DNA of 64,000 nucleotides, taken from positions 372,001 to 436,000 of the forward strand of contig OZ241334.1 of assembly GCA_965200035.1 (NCBI GenBank), given 5' to 3'. Shown here piece after piece: positions 26,132-34,375 of this stretch; position 1 is the stretch's first letter; every line of letters starts with the position of its first letter. The stretch comes from UBA1952 sp965200035 (GTDB lineage: Bacteria; Bacteroidota; Bacteroidia; Chitinophagales; Chitinophagaceae). The notes beneath the pieces were generated by a model. That model saw only the letters and a program-made list of their open reading frames with translations. It searched no databases and was not told where the DNA came from. Both the position numbers and the translations under genes were made by a program.

Positions 26132-26228
26132 GACTTAAAAAATTTTGAATTGTGATTGTGAATGGTGATTGATATGGATTGATGATCCTGTGAAAATATC
26201 ACAAATCACAAACCCGAAATCAGAAATC

Positions 26229-26411
26229 CTACTTGATTTCTTTGTGAACAGTTACTTTCTTCATCACTGCATTGTACTTCTTCAGCTCAATACGCTCAGG
26301 AGTGTTCTTCTTGTTCTTGGTAGTAATGTAACGGCTGGTACCTGCCAGACCGGATGTTTTATGCTCGGTGCATTCAAGGATTACCTGAACGCGATTACCT
26401 TTCTTAGCCAT
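26229..26411 (-). CDS. rpmG: Large ribosomal subunit protein bL33
   Basis: 60 residues, full length (MAKKGNRVQVILECTEHK ... KKVTVHKEIK). The TSRYITTKNKKNTPERIELKKY segment is the conserved L33 core. The zinc-binding cysteine pairs of the C+ form are missing except for one (ECTE), so this is the zinc-independent form. It is an E-site protein of the 50S subunit. Flanked by rpmB and the DUF4295 gene, all on the minus strand with short AT-rich spacers. Confidence 0.96.
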   Translation of the reverse strand: MAKKGNRVQVILECTEHKTSGLAGTSRYITTKNKKNTPERIELKKYNAVMKKVTVHKEIK

Positions 26412-26502
26412 TGAAAATTAATTTGTAATTTTTGATTGATGATTTGTGATTTTTTGCGATCTACAATTAAGTCATCAATCATAAATCGCTCATCGCAAAC
26501 AA

Positions 26503-26739
26503 TTAAATGGTTTGGCCTTTCAGACGAAGTTCTTTTATCACAACCATCAGACCATTCTTATTGATGGTACGGATAGCATCTGAAGAAACCTTCAGCGTAA
26601 CCCAGCGGTCTTCTTCAGCAAGGAAGAAACGCTTGGTCTGCAGATTAGGAAGAAAACGGCGAAGCGCCTTCTTGTTAGAAAAAGATACTTTATGACCAGT
26701 AATAGGCTTTTTGCCTGTAACCTGACAAACGCGTGCCAT
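26503..26739 (-). CDS. rpmB: Large ribosomal subunit protein bL28
   Basis: 78 residues. ARVCQVTGKKPITGHKVSFSNKK at the start and a basic RRFLPNLQTKRFF stretch are the conserved L28 core. First gene of rpmB-rpmG-DUF4295 on the minus strand. Only 90 nt separate it from rpmG. The leader has CTTTTGCAG, a near match to the -7 box. Confidence 0.96.
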   Translation of the reverse strand: MARVCQVTGKKPITGHKVSFSNKKALRRFLPNLQTKRFFLAEEDRWVTLKVSSDAIRTINKNGLMVVIKELRLKGQTI

Positions 26740-26837
26740 TCTTTAATTTTTTTAAGGACTGCAAAAGTCGTAGTTTTTTGCTGAACAGCAAAATATTTTC
26801 TTTATTATTTTTTCAGAAAGCCTGTTAAGCCGCTGAC

Positions 26838-27572
26838 TTACGATACTTCCGGATAAAAAAGCTGGTCCAGATGGCTGATTCCGGGAATATTGACCGAAAT
26901 GAATCCTTCCGCATACTTTGAGCCGATACGCTTGCCCAGCAAGGCATCCCGGTATTTGATCTCTTCCAAAAAATTCTGTGATGAGATATAAGTCTGCGGC
27001 TCTTTCGATTCGGGATCGTGAAACTGGCTTTTATACGCCTGAATGGCTTCCAGCTTTTGCTCAAACGCTTCCGTAATATCTACTATAAAGGTAGGCGCGA
27101 GCTGCCGGTCCTGAATCATATGAAAGATGCGCTTTGGCCGCCAGGGCTCCTGCGTCTTACCATCATACTCCGTCTCAATCTTTCTCAATCCTGCCAAAAA
27201 ACAGGCATCAGCCGTCAACTCTTTGGCACGGCCATGGTCGGGGTGACGGTCTTCGGGAGCGTTGGTAATCACAATATCAGGCTGCCAGCGGCGGATGTAG
27301 GAGATCAGCTTCATCTGGTGCTCTTCATCATTCCTGAAAAAGCCATCGCGCAGCCCTGCATTCTCCCTTACTTTTACTCCCATGATTTTTGCCGCTGCAT
27401 CAGCTTCTTCCAAGCGTAATTCAGGCGTGCCGCGCGTGCCCATTTCGCCTTTCGTCAGATCCAGAATGCCTACAGCCTGTCCCATACGGGTATGATTGAT
27501 GAGCGTGCCGGCGCAGCCTAGTTCTATATCATCAGGATGTACGGCAATGGCCAGAATGTGTAATTTTTCCAT
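26838..27572 (-). CDS. bshB1: Bacillithiol biosynthesis deacetylase BshB1
   Basis: 244 residues from MEKLHILAIAVHPDDIELGCAGT. The AVHPDDIE zinc-binding motif, the TKGEMGTRGTPELR strand and EDRHPDHGRA are characteristic. It removes the acetyl group from GlcNAc-malate, the second step of bacillithiol synthesis. Start chosen at the conserved MEKLHI; a TAACTTTGC box 8 nt upstream implies a very short leader. bshA and bshC are not in the window. Confidence 0.93.
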   Translation of the reverse strand: MEKLHILAIAVHPDDIELGCAGTLINHTRMGQAVGILDLTKGEMGTRGTPELRLEEADAAAKIMGVKVRENAGLRDGFFRNDEEHQMKLISYIRRWQPDIVITNAPEDRHPDHGRAKELTADACFLAGLRKIETEYDGKTQEPWRPKRIFHMIQDRQLAPTFIVDITEAFEQKLEAIQAYKSQFHDPESKEPQTYISSQNFLEEIKYRDALLGKRIGSKYAEGFISVNIPGISHLDQLFYPEVS

Positions 27573-27579
27573 TGAGGGC

Positions 27580-27588
27580 GCAAAGTTA
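27580..27588 (-). promoter_or_regulatory. Bacteroidota-type -7 box for bshB1
   Basis: TAACTTTGC on the minus strand, an exact TAnnTTTG match just upstream of the chosen start. Confidence 0.5.
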
Positions 27589-27642
27589 GGCGATTTGCGC
27601 ACTGCGGCAGGTGATTGCTTCGGTAACGGCCAAAAATCTTGC

Positions 27643-27650
27643 TACCTTGC
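27643..27650 (+). promoter_or_regulatory. Near-consensus -7 box for the ferredoxin reductase gene
   Basis: TACCTTGC, one T short of the common TACCTTTGC form, 22 nt before the start codon. A TTG lies 25 nt further up. Confidence 0.4.
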
Positions 27651-27671
27651 GGCGTCTAATTTTGTCTGTTT

Positions 27672-28760
27672 ATGTCTGCTCCGCGTTTTTATGAGCTTAA
27701 GGTGATCGATGTAAGGCCTGAAACGGCTGATTGCGTATCTGTTGCGCTGGAAGTGCCTGCGGATATGCAGGATCAATTTGTGTTTCAGCCCGGTCAATAC
27801 CTTACTTTTCGCAGATATTTTGAAGGAGCGGAAGTGCGGAGGTCTTACTCCATTTGCAGCAGTCCTAAAGAAGGTGAATTGCGCGTAGCGATCAAAGCAG
27901 TGACAGGCGGTAATTTTTCCGGCTATGCCAATGAAGCGCTGAAGCGCGGCGAGGTGCTGGAAGTGATGCCCCCGATGGGTCATTTTTCACCGAAAAAAAC
28001 TGAAAGGCAGAACCGGCAATATCTGGCATTCATAGCGGGCAGCGGTATTACGCCAGTGATGAGCATTATGCGTCATGTGCTGGAAGATGAGCCGGGAAGC
28101 AGCTTTACACTCGTGTATGGCAATAAAAACCGCAACAGCATTATTTTCCGCGAAGCCATTGAAGGACTGAAGAATCGCTTTATGAACCGGCTGCGTGTGT
28201 ACCATGTGCTGAGTCGCGAGCTGATGGATGTGCCGTTATTCAATGGCCGTATTGATGCGCAGAAATGCAGTGAGTTCTGTGATTCGCTGATTGACCTGAA
28301 AGGCGTGGACGAAGTTTTTCTTTGCGGACCGGAAGAGATGATTCTCTCGGTGCGGGAAAGATTGTTGGAGCTGGGTATGCCTTCGGCCAATGTTCATTTA
28401 GAGCTTTTCTCTTCTCCCGACCAGCCCAAGCGGAAACAAGGGGAATGGAAACAGGAATATACCGGCGAAACCGGACCTGTAAGCAAGGTAAGCGTGCGGC
28501 TGGACGGAGTTACTTTTGAGCTGGATCTGCCTTATAACGGAGATAATATCCTGGACGCTGCTCTGGCTCATGGCGCTGATCTGCCTTATGCCTGCAAAGG
28601 CGGTGTTTGCAGTACCTGCCGTGCCAAAATAACAGAGGGCGAAGTGGTCATGGAAGTCAACTATGCTTTGGAGCCGGATGAAGTAGCCCGGGGATTTGTG
28701 CTTACCTGCCAGAGCCACCCAAAGACAGACCGTGTGGTGGTGGATTTTGATGCCCGGTGA
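27672..28760 (+). CDS. PaaE-like flavin/2Fe-2S oxidoreductase
   Basis: 362 residues. FAD-binding domain with RRSYSICSSP (about 57-66), NAD(P)-binding domain with IAGSGITPVMSIMRHV (about 120-135), and a C-terminal plant-type ferredoxin domain with CKGGVCSTCRAK and a distal TCQ (about 310-350). The order flavin-NAD-2Fe2S matches the reductase of phenylacetyl-CoA epoxidase and related hydroxylases. No oxygenase gene is nearby, so its electron acceptor is open. Other paaE-type enzymes of Bacteroidota also occur alone. Confidence 0.88.
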   Translation: MSAPRFYELKVIDVRPETADCVSVALEVPADMQDQFVFQPGQYLTFRRYFEGAEVRRSYSICSSPKEGELRVAIKAVTGGNFSGYANEALKRGEVLEVMPPMGHFSPKKTERQNRQYLAFIAGSGITPVMSIMRHVLEDEPGSSFTLVYGNKNRNSIIFREAIEGLKNRFMNRLRVYHVLSRELMDVPLFNGRIDAQKCSEFCDSLIDLKGVDEVFLCGPEEMILSVRERLLELGMPSANVHLELFSSPDQPKRKQGEWKQEYTGETGPVSKVSVRLDGVTFELDLPYNGDNILDAALAHGADLPYACKGGVCSTCRAKITEGEVVMEVNYALEPDEVARGFVLTCQSHPKTDRVVVDFDAR

Positions 28761-28812
28761 TTGTAGTAACACGACCTAGTAAGTCTTCCTTCTCCGCCAG
28801 GCCGGCCATGAA

Positions 28813-29205
28813 TTACCAATCCTTTCTCCTCAATTCTTTCTTTTCAGATTCGCGGCGCTTGCCATCGAGCCTGCGCTCGACGGCTGCTTTTGAAGGTCTG
28901 GAAGGTTTTCTCTTTTTTGGACGAAAGAGGTTTTGGGCAATAAGCTCTTCCATCTTCTTCAGCGCAAGATTCTTATTCTCTAATTGCGAACGGGTCTCAC
29001 TGCTTTTTATAAGCAGAAATCCATCTTTGTTGATCCGGTTTTGCAGCCTATCCGCGATCATAGCTTTGTCTTCCTCTGTATAAATTTTAGAGCCGGCTAC
29101 ATGCCACCAGGCCTCTGCCATCGTTTCCACCTTATTGACGTTTTGCCCGCCCTTGCCACCGCTGCGTGCAGTGCGGTAAAATATTTCATTGGAGAGTAAA
29201 GACAT
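28813..29205 (-). CDS. arfB: Peptidyl-tRNA hydrolase / alternative release factor ArfB
   Basis: 130 residues. The catalytic GGQ is in ARSGGKGGQNVNKVET (about residues 14-29). A basic C-terminal tail (FRPKKRKPSRPSK ... EKKELRRKDW) fits the empty mRNA channel. ArfB frees ribosomes stalled on truncated mRNA. It is short compared with RF1/RF2, lacking the anticodon-recognition domains, so it is not a class I release factor. The next small membrane-protein gene lies 5 nt upstream on the same strand. Confidence 0.92.
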   Translation of the reverse strand: MSLLSNEIFYRTARSGGKGGQNVNKVETMAEAWWHVAGSKIYTEEDKAMIADRLQNRINKDGFLLIKSSETRSQLENKNLALKKMEELIAQNLFRPKKRKPSRPSKAAVERRLDGKRRESEKKELRRKDW

Positions 29206-29210
29206 GATTG

Positions 29211-29426
29211 CTACTTGTTGTGCTTCAGATATTGCAGAAACTGAATACCCTTAAAGCCAAACATCAACAGGCCCACTGCCCCACCCAGGCACATAAAAGC
29301 GCCCGGCGCTGCCAGTTCATGCTTTCCAAGTGAGCGGAGTATTAATCCAGCTACAAGCAACAGCACACTGAAGCCAAATGGAATGGCAATTTTTATCCAG
29401 ACAGATCTGATTTCCTGAGGGGTCAT
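29211..29426 (-). CDS. Small two-helix membrane protein
   Basis: 71 residues. Two predicted helices (about 11-31, IAIPFGFSVLLLVAGLIL; about 39-58, AAPGAFMCLGGAVGLLMFGF) and a basic C-terminus. I do not recognise the family. Its stop codon is 5 nt from the arfB start, so they are probably one transcript, which is not evidence of a shared function. Confidence 0.6.
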   Translation of the reverse strand: MTPQEIRSVWIKIAIPFGFSVLLLVAGLILRSLGKHELAAPGAFMCLGGAVGLLMFGFKGIQFLQYLKHNK

Positions 29427-29441
29427 TTTCTTATTTTACAA

Positions 29442-29479
29442 AGACCTGGCAAGTCCTAAAGGAGAGACTTGCCAGGTCT
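29442..29479. repeat. Long hairpin, palindrome family C
   Basis: Perfect 14-bp stem AGACCTGGCAAGTC (29442-29455) / GACTTGCCAGGTCT (29466-29479) with a 10-nt loop. No T-run follows in either direction, so a terminator role is doubtful. Related half-sites appear at 9584-9607 (GACCTGCCA) and 63253-63266 (GACTTGCCAGGCCT). Confidence 0.6.
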
Positions 29480-29531
29480 GTAATAGAAACTCCAAAAAAA
29501 CATCTAACAAGAAGTGCGTACATCCACTGCA

Positions 29532-31058
29532 TTACACATCTTCCTCTTCATCTTCGCCGTCAAAATCCATATTCAGCATACTGCCCAGAATATCCCCGAA
29601 GGCATATCCGCCGTTTTCCACTCCTTTTTTATTGATAAGTGAAAATTCGCTCAGGCCGTGCAGCAGGAATTCCATCAGCAGCAATACCTGATCTTCATCG
29701 GCATCAGGATATAATCCTTTCACTGCGCTGTAAAGCCCATCTACACTGTAGAGCTTTTCACGGTAGGCAGCATCGTCCGCGTCCTGCAGCAGCAGCAGAT
29801 CATTGCCTTTTCCAAACCAATCAATCACCGGCTGATATGGATTTGGCTTCGCCTTGGCACCAGCTGCCGCCGCTCTGCCGCTGGGCTTTTTGAACGATTG
29901 CGGATCAGGAAAATATTCCAGGAATGTGGTGCGCACCGCTTGCCCCAGGAGACGGTAAGCCACATTGCTCGGGCCTTCCAGCTCTCCTTCATATACCAGC
30001 TCTATCTTTCCGGTAATGCCCGGGATCACGCCAATAAAATCAGCAATACGCACGATCGTCTTGCTAATTCCTTCTCTCAGCGCTCTGCGCTCTGCCGTGC
30101 TTACCAAATTCTCATAAGCAGCAATGGTCAGGCGGGCGCTGACGCCGCTCTTCTGATCTACATATTCGCTCTTGCGCGCTTCCATCGCTATCTGCTCTAC
30201 CAATACCTTACACAGCTCGGGCACTGTCACCATCTGCTCCTGCTCGGGCAACACAGAAGCTTCCTGCTCGGTGATTGCCTTACTGATCTCAATCGTTTTG
30301 GGATAGTGGGTAATGATTTGGCTTTCGATCCGGTCTTTCAGCGGAGTTACGATAGAGCCGCGATTGGTATAATCTTCCGGATTGGCGGTGAATACAAACA
30401 GGATATCCAGCGGCAATCGCAGCTTGAAGCCGCGGATCTGGATATCTCCTTCCTGCAGGATATTGAACAGCGAAACCTGTATGCGGGCCTGCAGATCGGG
30501 CAGCTCATTGATCACGAAGATGCCTCTGTGAGAGCGGGGAATGATGCCATAATGCAGTACACGCTCATCGGCGAAACTCAGCCGCAGATTGGCTGCTTTG
30601 ATCGGGTCCACATCCCCGATCAGGTCAGCAACGCTTACATCCGGTGTAGCCAGTTTTTCGCCATAGCGCGCATCGCGGTGCAGCCATTCTACCGGAGTGA
30701 GGTCGCCCATTTCGTCAATGAGTGTGCGGGCAAAATGCGAGATCGGCATCAGCGGATCGTCGTTGATATCACTGCCCTCAACGTATGGAATCCATTCATC
30801 CAGCAGTTGGGTCATCTCCCGCGCCATCCGGGTCTTGGCCTGTCCGCGCAGACCGAGGAATAAAATATTATGGCGGGAAAGCAATGCGCGCTCTACATCA
30901 GGTATTACCGTATCCTCGTAGCCGACTATCCCGCGGAAGGGCTGCTCTTTTTTTTGTATCGAGCGGATCAGATTCTGCCGCACTTCTTCTTTTACGGTCT
31001 TTGGCTGGTAGCCGCTGGCCTTCAGTTCTCCTAAATTCGTAATTGATGGTTTGTTCAT
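29532..31058 (-). CDS. MoxR/ChlI-type AAA+ ATPase
   Basis: 508 residues. The P-loop region is NILFLGLRGQAKTRM (about 70-84), Walker B-like GIFVINELPDL, and sensor motifs VFTANPEDYTNRG and TPLKDRIES. The layout is that of the magnesium-chelatase-subunit-I/MoxR family, AAA+ chaperone-like ATPases that remodel partner proteins, often with a VWA-domain partner. None is encoded next to it here, and the partner is not identifiable. The last 100 residues are acidic (DFDGEDEEEDV). The divergent neighbour is pfkA. Confidence 0.88.
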   Translation of the reverse strand: MNKPSITNLGELKASGYQPKTVKEEVRQNLIRSIQKKEQPFRGIVGYEDTVIPDVERALLSRHNILFLGLRGQAKTRMAREMTQLLDEWIPYVEGSDINDDPLMPISHFARTLIDEMGDLTPVEWLHRDARYGEKLATPDVSVADLIGDVDPIKAANLRLSFADERVLHYGIIPRSHRGIFVINELPDLQARIQVSLFNILQEGDIQIRGFKLRLPLDILFVFTANPEDYTNRGSIVTPLKDRIESQIITHYPKTIEISKAITEQEASVLPEQEQMVTVPELCKVLVEQIAMEARKSEYVDQKSGVSARLTIAAYENLVSTAERRALREGISKTIVRIADFIGVIPGITGKIELVYEGELEGPSNVAYRLLGQAVRTTFLEYFPDPQSFKKPSGRAAAAGAKAKPNPYQPVIDWFGKGNDLLLLQDADDAAYREKLYSVDGLYSAVKGLYPDADEDQVLLLMEFLLHGLSEFSLINKKGVENGGYAFGDILGSMLNMDFDGEDEEEDV

Positions 31059-31232
31059 CCGTTGTTCTTAAAGTAATTGTTCCTGCGGCCAAAAGCCTTT
31101 GCAGACTTACCACTGATCAAATGTATCCCTTCCAAGACCCTCACCCAAATCTAAAAAATCGATTAGCCGCTAACGAAATATCATGGCAGGCTCTTTAATG
31201 ATTCTTACCGTTCTTTGTTCTAATTCTCTTTC

Positions 31233-32216
31233 ATGAAAAATAAGGTTCAGAAAATAGGAGTAATGACTTCCGGCGGTGACAGCCCGGGCATGAATGCGGC
31301 GATCCGCGCGATTGTGCGGACGGCTATTTACAATGAAATGGAAGTATTCGGCATCCGGCGCGGCTATCAGGGAATGCTTGAAGGCGATATTTTCCAGATG
31401 AAGGCAACCGATGTTTCCAATATTATCCAGCGCGGCGGCACGATCCTGAAAACCGCCCGTAGCAAGGCATTCATGACTCCCGAAGGCATGGAGGCGGCTT
31501 ACAATCAACTGAAGAAGCATGACATTGAAGGCTTGGTGCTGATCGGCGGCGATGGCACTTTCCGGGGCGCGGTTGAGTTTTTTAAGCATTACGATATGCC
31601 TGCCGTTGGCCTGCCCGGGACAATTGATAAAGATCTTGCCGGTACGGATTACACCATCGGCTATGATACCGCATCCAATACTGCTGTAGAAGCCATTGAT
31701 AAGATAAGGGATACCGCAGAGGCGCATAATCGCCTGTTCATCATTGAGGTGATGGGCCGCGATGCCGGTTATCTTGCCCTCAATAGCGGCATTGCCTGTG
31801 GAGCTGAAGATATCCTCATTCCGGAAACGGTCACTGATATCAGCGCTATGCTGGCGCGGATAGCCAATGATGAGCGCCGCAAAAAAACCGTACACATTAT
31901 TGTGGTAGCGGAAGGCGATGATGCAGGTGGTGCTGCCGATATTTACAAGCATGTAAAAGAGCACCTGCCCGACCTTGATACGCGCACTTGTGTTTTAGGC
32001 CATATCCAGCGCGGCGGCGCTCCAAGCTGTGCAGACCGTGTGCTAGCCAGTCGTCTGGGTTATGCAGCGGTGGAGGCTATCAGGCAGGGGAAGAATCAGG
32101 TGATGGCTGGTATTATTAATAGTGAATTAGTCTTTACTCCTTTTGAGCAGACGGTAAAGCAACATGCGATCATGGGAAAGGATATGCTAGAAATGATTCG
32201 CGTGCTGGCTATCTGA
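31233..32216 (+). CDS. pfkA: 6-phosphofructokinase PfkA
   Basis: 327 residues, typical for a bacterial PfkA. Motifs: SGGDSPGMNAAIRAIVR, GGDGTFRGAVEF and PGTIDKDLAGTDYTIGYDTA. It phosphorylates fructose 6-phosphate, the committed step of glycolysis. Glycine in GGDGT and glycine before TIDKD predict ATP rather than pyrophosphate as donor. The usual Asn of TIDND is Lys here, while both aspartates are kept. Monocistronic, with a terminator directly after. Confidence 0.95.
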   Translation: MKNKVQKIGVMTSGGDSPGMNAAIRAIVRTAIYNEMEVFGIRRGYQGMLEGDIFQMKATDVSNIIQRGGTILKTARSKAFMTPEGMEAAYNQLKKHDIEGLVLIGGDGTFRGAVEFFKHYDMPAVGLPGTIDKDLAGTDYTIGYDTASNTAVEAIDKIRDTAEAHNRLFIIEVMGRDAGYLALNSGIACGAEDILIPETVTDISAMLARIANDERRKKTVHIIVVAEGDDAGGAADIYKHVKEHLPDLDTRTCVLGHIQRGGAPSCADRVLASRLGYAAVEAIRQGKNQVMAGIINSELVFTPFEQTVKQHAIMGKDMLEMIRVLAI

Positions 32217-32231
32217 CTTATCTTTTATTGT

Positions 32232-32264
32232 ATTAAAAGGACAGCTATTTACTGTCCTTTTAAT
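32232..32264 (+). terminator. Terminator of pfkA
   Basis: 13-bp perfect stem ATTAAAAGGACAG (32232-32244) / CTGTCCTTTTAAT (32252-32264), starting 15 nt after the stop codon. Confidence 0.85.
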
Positions 32265-32300
32265 TGTTAGCGTAACGACTATAAACGCTCTCCCATTTGC

Positions 32301-32321
32301 GTCCGCATTGCAAATGCAGAC
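32301..32321. repeat. REP-like hairpin, family A copy 1
   Basis: GTC-c-GCATTGCAAATGC-a-GAC: conserved apex GCATT-GCA-AATGC with a GTC/GAC outer stem, followed by GAGCT. Same apex in copies at 48198, 51866 and 51892. Confidence 0.6.
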
Positions 32322-32333
32322 GAGCTAAAAAGA

Positions 32334-32363
32334 AAACTGCCACAGCGAATGCTGTGGCAGTTT
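32334..32363 (-). terminator. Terminator of the T9SS protein gene
   Basis: AAACTGCCACAGC (32334-32346) / GCTGTGGCAGTTT (32351-32363), GAAT loop, and on the minus strand a TCTTTTTAGC tail. It lies 27 nt after the 32390 stop codon. Confidence 0.8.
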
Positions 32364-32389
32364 CAAAAACAGAGTAATCTATATCTATA

Positions 32390-34237
32390 CTATTGTACAA
32401 AAGTACGTGCGATACCCTGGTCTTTACCATTAGAGATACGGATGATATACATACCGCTCTGCAGGTTTGGCTCCAGTTTCAGCTTGTTGTTGCCTTTGGT
32501 AGCAGCGTAAGTGCTGTTGAATACTTCGCGACCAGCCATATCATAAATGATTGCCTTTACCGATGCAGCGCTTTCCAGATCAAAGCCGATCATTACATTG
32601 CTGTTGGAAGCAACACCCAATACCTGTACGCCCAGTGTATTGTTGCGGCTTACATTGTTGATTGCACCCTGAGTACCAAGAGAAGTATATACGCTATCTA
32701 CATCCCAGCGCTTTGCATTACCTGAAGTAGCGCTTTGCTGAGAGATGTACTTGAACGCGATGTACATGTTGCCGGCAGTAAGCTGAGCAGACTTATTGTA
32801 CCATCTGTTAGAGTCTGTTGCAGAATATGGATTGACCAGTGTATTCCATGTAGCCAGTGTAGGATCGCCGGTGCCGGAATAGTTAGTAGAATAAAGCACT
32901 TCCATATTACGACCGCCAAAGTTGTAACGCGTGCTGAAAGAGAGCTTCATGTTAGCAGTAGCAGCCAGTTGCGGAGTGATCAGCCAATCCTGATTGCTGT
33001 CGCTGCTTGAAGCGCCGCCGCCATTGATAGATACATAATAGTTAGGAGCAGTGGTTGAGCAGCGCCATGTAGCGGCACCAGCCAGGCTGATTTGCTGCCA
33101 GCCTGCAGGCAGACCTGTAGCACAGCTGCTGTTGAAGCTTTCGCCCAGAGAAGTAACGGTGCCAACTGATGCGGCGATAGTTGTAAACTTCCAGGAAGTG
33201 CTGTCATAGATACCAGCAGTTTTGTAGCCGGCAGAATCAAAAGCTGTAGAGTCAAACATTACATAGTAGGTCTTGCTGTTCAGCAGGATTAAGCCAGGAA
33301 TAGTCACTGTACGGCCAGACACTGTAGCTGTTGAAGCAGCAATTACCTGTGCGGCAGTATGATCTGTCTGGTTGGTAACGCGGATGCTGCCGGTACCTGT
33401 AGTTACAGCGCGGTCAAACGTAATAGAAAGGTTGCTATTGGTTGCTACATTGGTTGCACCATTAACCGGTGACAGCGCAGTAACGGTAGGAGCGTTGCTC
33501 TGCGTAGGAGTTCCGGTAGTAGTGAAAACGATATTTACGTCATCCACTGCAAGGCCGTCATCGTTACCCTGAACGTTTTTATCAATCCACTTGATAACGA
33601 TAGAGCTACCTGCAGGAATAGTTACAGAAACAGTACCTGTCTTGTTGGTAAAGTTACCAGAAGCATTACCATCCAATGCAAGCGGAGCAGCGCCGGAAAA
33701 ATTAGGTGAATTAAACATCAGCGCAGTGCTTTCCGTGTAGTTTGCACTAACTGTATCAGATACGCCGCTTGCTGTTATGCTGTAGAGAAAGCGAAGTGAA
33801 TCGGCATTGGTACGACTTGTAGCTGGCGCTGTAGGACCGCCAAAGCGCCATTGTTCACCCTTGTAGGTGATTGTAAAGCCATTGATCGGAACACCTGTAT
33901 TATTGGTAAATTTTGCACCATAGTGGCTGGTAATAGAGCCGGATGCAATGGAGCCAAGCGCACGCTCAGCAACACCACTGGTACCAAAGCTATAGGTATC
34001 GCCGGTATTGGAGCTGCCATTGCTGCCCTTGTACTGCTGATTTACGGTAGTGGCACTGGTACCAAATTCATAAATGGCCCATCCGGCTGGAAGCACTGCG
34101 CTTCCGGCGCTAGTTGTATCCAAATTGTTGAAATCCTGAGTGTACGTTAAGGTCGTACCTGTCACAGAAATAGGCGTCTGAGCCTGCACTGCCAATCCCA
34201 CGGTTAGGGCTGAAAGGAGTAGAGCAATTTTTTTCAT
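32390..34237 (-). CDS. Secreted T9SS protein with Ig-like and choice-of-anchor J domains
   Basis: 615 residues. Signal peptide (MKKIALLLSALTVGLAVQAQ), a PEP-CTERM-like N-terminal beta domain, a bacterial Ig-like (Big_5) domain (about 245-355, GATNVATNSNLSITFDRAV), a choice-of-anchor J jellyroll (about 360-520, ATWRCSTT ... WDVDSVYT) and a T9SS sorting domain at the C-terminus (ASVKAIIYDMAGREVFNSTYAATKG ... GMYIIRISNG). It is probably surface-exposed, binding glycan or protein. It lies downstream of a DUF5689 gene on the same strand but has its own terminator and a near-consensus promoter. Confidence 0.85.
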   Translation of the reverse strand: MKKIALLLSALTVGLAVQAQTPISVTGTTLTYTQDFNNLDTTSAGSAVLPAGWAIYEFGTSATTVNQQYKGSNGSSNTGDTYSFGTSGVAERALGSIASGSITSHYGAKFTNNTGVPINGFTITYKGEQWRFGGPTAPATSRTNADSLRFLYSITASGVSDTVSANYTESTALMFNSPNFSGAAPLALDGNASGNFTNKTGTVSVTIPAGSSIVIKWIDKNVQGNDDGLAVDDVNIVFTTTGTPTQSNAPTVTALSPVNGATNVATNSNLSITFDRAVTTGTGSIRVTNQTDHTAAQVIAASTATVSGRTVTIPGLILLNSKTYYVMFDSTAFDSAGYKTAGIYDSTSWKFTTIAASVGTVTSLGESFNSSCATGLPAGWQQISLAGAATWRCSTTAPNYYVSINGGGASSSDSNQDWLITPQLAATANMKLSFSTRYNFGGRNMEVLYSTNYSGTGDPTLATWNTLVNPYSATDSNRWYNKSAQLTAGNMYIAFKYISQQSATSGNAKRWDVDSVYTSLGTQGAINNVSRNNTLGVQVLGVASNSNVMIGFDLESAASVKAIIYDMAGREVFNSTYAATKGNNKLKLEPNLQSGMYIIRISNGKDQGIARTFVQ

Positions 34238-34272
34238 ACTCGTCTTTTATAGTTTAATTGATAAATTGAAGT

Positions 34273-34281
34273 GCAAAGGTG
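34273..34281 (-). promoter_or_regulatory. Near-consensus -7 box for the T9SS protein gene
   Basis: CACCTTTGC on the minus strand (consensus TACCTTTGC, one mismatch), 36 nt before the ATG at 34237. Confidence 0.4.
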
Positions 34282-34335
34282 CGGGATTTTTTTTGTATAG
34301 CCCGCTTTGAAGGTTAAGAAATTTTTAAGCATAAA

Positions 34336-34361
34336 GAAGCCCCGGATTGCTCCGGAGCTTC
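34336..34361 (-). terminator. Terminator of the DUF5689 gene
   Basis: GAAGCCCCGGA (34336-34346) / TCCGGAGCTTC (34351-34361), one mismatch, TTGC loop, then TTTATG on the minus strand. Confidence 0.6.
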
Positions 34362-34375
34362 CTGCTAAAAAATGA

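Noticed and set aside
29898..30863. Long plus-strand frame opposite the MoxR gene
   Set aside because: Its product is Cys/His/Leu-rich and unlike any family; the minus-strand gene has clear AAA+ motifs.
31170..31964. 264-codon minus frame opposite pfkA
   Set aside because: Mirror of the pfkA coding region; pfkA motifs are unambiguous.
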